The notes under the pieces: generated by a model
The model's input: only the letters and a program-made list of their open reading frames with translations
Databases searched by the model: none
What the model was told of the DNA's origin: nothing
Program-made: the position numbers and the translations under genes
Shown: positions 4,707 to 5,978 of the stretch, piece after piece
Layout of the letters: the number at the start of each line of letters is the position of its first letter
Position numbering within the stretch: the stretch's first letter is position 1
NCBI GenBank assembly: GCA_025061865.1
Contig: JANXAA010000144.1
Coordinates: forward strand, 1 to 5,978
DNA: 5,978 bases
Source: Acidobacteriota bacterium
GTDB lineage: Bacteria > Acidobacteriota > HRBIN11
Direction of reading: 5' to 3'

Positions 4707-5978
4707 TCATTCGACCGCCGTCCGCTCCAAAATGCGGACCTGCTTGATCTTTTGGTGGTCGGCCGGGATAGGGTAGTCCCTTGTATAGCAGGCCACGCAG
4801 AATTCCCGACCCGGGGAGTCGCCGACGCTCCGCAGGAGGGCTTCCAGGCTCAGGTAGGCCAGGGTGTCGGCCCCGATGAAGCGGGCGATGCCCGCTACGC
4901 CGTAATAGTTGGCGATCAGCTCCTCCTCAGACGGGGTGTCGATCCCGTAGTAGCAGGGACCGATGATGGGCGGGCAACTGATGCGTACGTGAATCTCTCG
5001 GGCACCGGCCTGGCGGAGCATTTGAACGATCTTGCGGCTGGTCGTGCCCCGTACGATGGAATCGTCGATAAGGACGACCCGTTTGCCGCTCACGACAGGG
5101 CGCACCGGGTTCAGTTTGACCTTGACGCCGAAGCTCCGGTTCGCCTGCGAGGGTTGGATGAAGGTACGACCCACGTAGTGGTTCCGGATAAGACCCAACT
5201 GGAAAGGCAAGCCCGAGGCCTCGGCATACCCGATAGCCGCGTGAACCCCTGAGTCCGGGACGGGCACGACGATGTCGGCATCCGCTGGGGCCTCCCGGGC
5301 CAGCCAACGGCCCATCTCGACGCGAGCCTCACTGACGGATCGTCCGAAGATGACGCTGTCGGGTCGGGAAAAATAGACCAACTCGAAGATACACTGGGCC
5401 CGGGCGGCAGACGGGAAGGGCTTTAGGGACTGGATGCCGTCCTCGTTGATGAGGATGACCTCGCCGGGCTGGACCTCCCGCTCGGGGACGGCGTCAATCA
5501 GGTCCAGGGCCGACGTCTCCGAGGCCAGGACCCAGGCGCCGTCTTTGCGGCCCAGCCAGAGGGGACGGAAGCCATGGGGGTCTCGAACGCCGATGAGTGT
5601 GTCCGGCATCAAAATGACCAACGTAAAGGCTCCCTTCAGTTGACTCAGGGCCCACAGGAGGGCATCCACGAGGTCCCACCGCCGAGAACGGGCGGCCAGG
5701 TGGAGGATGACCTCTGTGTCGGTCGTCGTGCTAAAGATGGCCCCGTCCCGCTCCAGGGATTCCCGCAAGGAGAAGGCGTTCACGATGTTGCCGTTGTGAG
5801 CGATGGCCAAGCTTCCCCAGGCCCGATGGGCGACCAGGGGCTGGGCATTGTGGAGAATGCTCCGGCCGGCCGTCGAGTACCGGACGTGGCCGATAGCCAG
5901 ATGGCCAGGGAGCTTCTTCAGGATGTCCTGGGTAAATACGTCGCTGACGTACCCCATGCCTTTGTGTTCGAACAGCCG
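4707..5978 (-). CDS. purF: Amidophosphoribosyltransferase PurF, 5' partial ([4Fe-4S] type)
   Basis: PurF makes 5-phosphoribosylamine from PRPP and glutamine, the first committed purine step. The window has the last 423 residues (numbered here from the right edge). The frame enters at the edge with RLFEHKGMG, so the ATG at 5957 is internal and roughly 50 residues, with the catalytic N-terminal Cys, lie outside. Glutaminase domain: HVRYSTAGRS (31-40), AHNGNIVNA (60-68), TTTDTEVILHL (84-94), RDPHGFRPLWLG (132-143). Phosphoribosyltransferase domain: the PRPP loop VVLIDDSIVRGTTSR (301-315). Four cysteines match the iron-sulfur ligands of the B. subtilis-type enzyme: C196 (QCIFE), C342 (GPCYYGID), and C394 and C397 (FCVACY). 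This points to the iron-sulfur, oxygen-sensitive class rather than the cluster-free E. coli class. Regulation by purine nucleotides is known for the family. Transcription runs toward purM and purN. Confidence 0.96.
   Translation of the reverse strand, partial: RLFEHKGMGYVSDVFTQDILKKLPGHLAIGHVRYSTAGRSILHNAQPLVAHRAWGSLAIAHNGNIVNAFSLRESLERDGAIFSTTTDTEVILHLAARSRRWDLVDALLWALSQLKGAFTLVILMPDTLIGVRDPHGFRPLWLGRKDGAWVLASETSALDLIDAVPEREVQPGEVILINEDGIQSLKPFPSAARAQCIFELVYFSRPDSVIFGRSVSEARVEMGRWLAREAPADADIVVPVPDSGVHAAIGYAEASGLPFQLGLIRNHYVGRTFIQPSQANRSFGVKVKLNPVRPVVSGKRVVLIDDSIVRGTTSRKIVQMLRQAGAREIHVRISCPPIIGPCYYGIDTPSEEELIANYYGVAGIARFIGADTLAYLSLEALLRSVGDSPGREFCVACYTRDYPIPADHQKIKQVRILERTAVE

Noticed and set aside
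4576..4710. Minus-strand 44-codon frame starting with an ATGA overlap of the purF stop.
   Set aside because: The overlap looks like coupling, but the peptide is Gly/Arg-rich, matches nothing I know, has no ribosome binding site at proper spacing, and its end runs through the 14-bp repeat. Probably chance.
4752..5252. Plus-strand 166-codon frame antisense to purF.
   Set aside because: It mirrors a strongly conserved purF region; long antisense frames are expected in GC-rich genes.

Overview
The window is a stretch of GC-rich bacterial chromosome. It holds seven protein-coding genes in two blocks that converge at about 2626-2866. I see no rRNA, tRNA, CRISPR array, transposase, integrase or phage gene. 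Several plus-strand products carry export signals or membrane anchors, and a DsbD-type periplasmic redox domain is present, so a diderm (Gram-negative-type) bacterium is likely. The sequence alone does not fix the phylum. The PurF is the [4Fe-4S] type, and the redoxin has a CPFV/YGCTVKY pattern I associate with Acidobacteriota, Planctomycetes and related GC-rich lineages, but this is only a leaning.

Plus-strand block (1-2625). It opens with the C-terminal part of a standalone DsbD N-terminal-like thiol-disulfide domain (cut by the left edge). Next is a secreted AhpC/TSA-type redoxin (474-1067) with a strong ribosome binding site. A secreted SRPBCC/polyketide-cyclase-like lipid-binding-fold protein follows (1133-1693), then a membrane-anchored alpha/beta hydrolase of the YfhR/BEM46 type (1792-2625). 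All four probably act at or outside the inner membrane. The first two make a plausible reductant/redoxin pair. The last two are linked only by position.

Minus-strand block (5978-2867). These are purine biosynthesis genes in transcription order purF (N-terminus beyond the right edge), purM and purN. PurF makes phosphoribosylamine from PRPP and glutamine (step 1). PurN formylates GAR (step 3). PurM closes FGAM to AIR (step 5). purM and purN overlap by 8 bases and are probably translationally coupled. purF and purM are separated by about 200 bases holding a degenerate 14-bp-period tandem repeat.

Non-coding parts. The convergent gap 2626-2866 has several hairpins but no classic hairpin-plus-T-run terminator; one resembles dispersed GAGGGAGAGG-type inverted repeats of GC-rich genomes. 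The window reads as ordinary housekeeping plus an envelope redox neighbourhood. I found no convincing new system. The items worth a second look are the DsbD-N/redoxin pairing, the 14-bp repeat in the purF-purM gap, and the palindromic element between the converging blocks.
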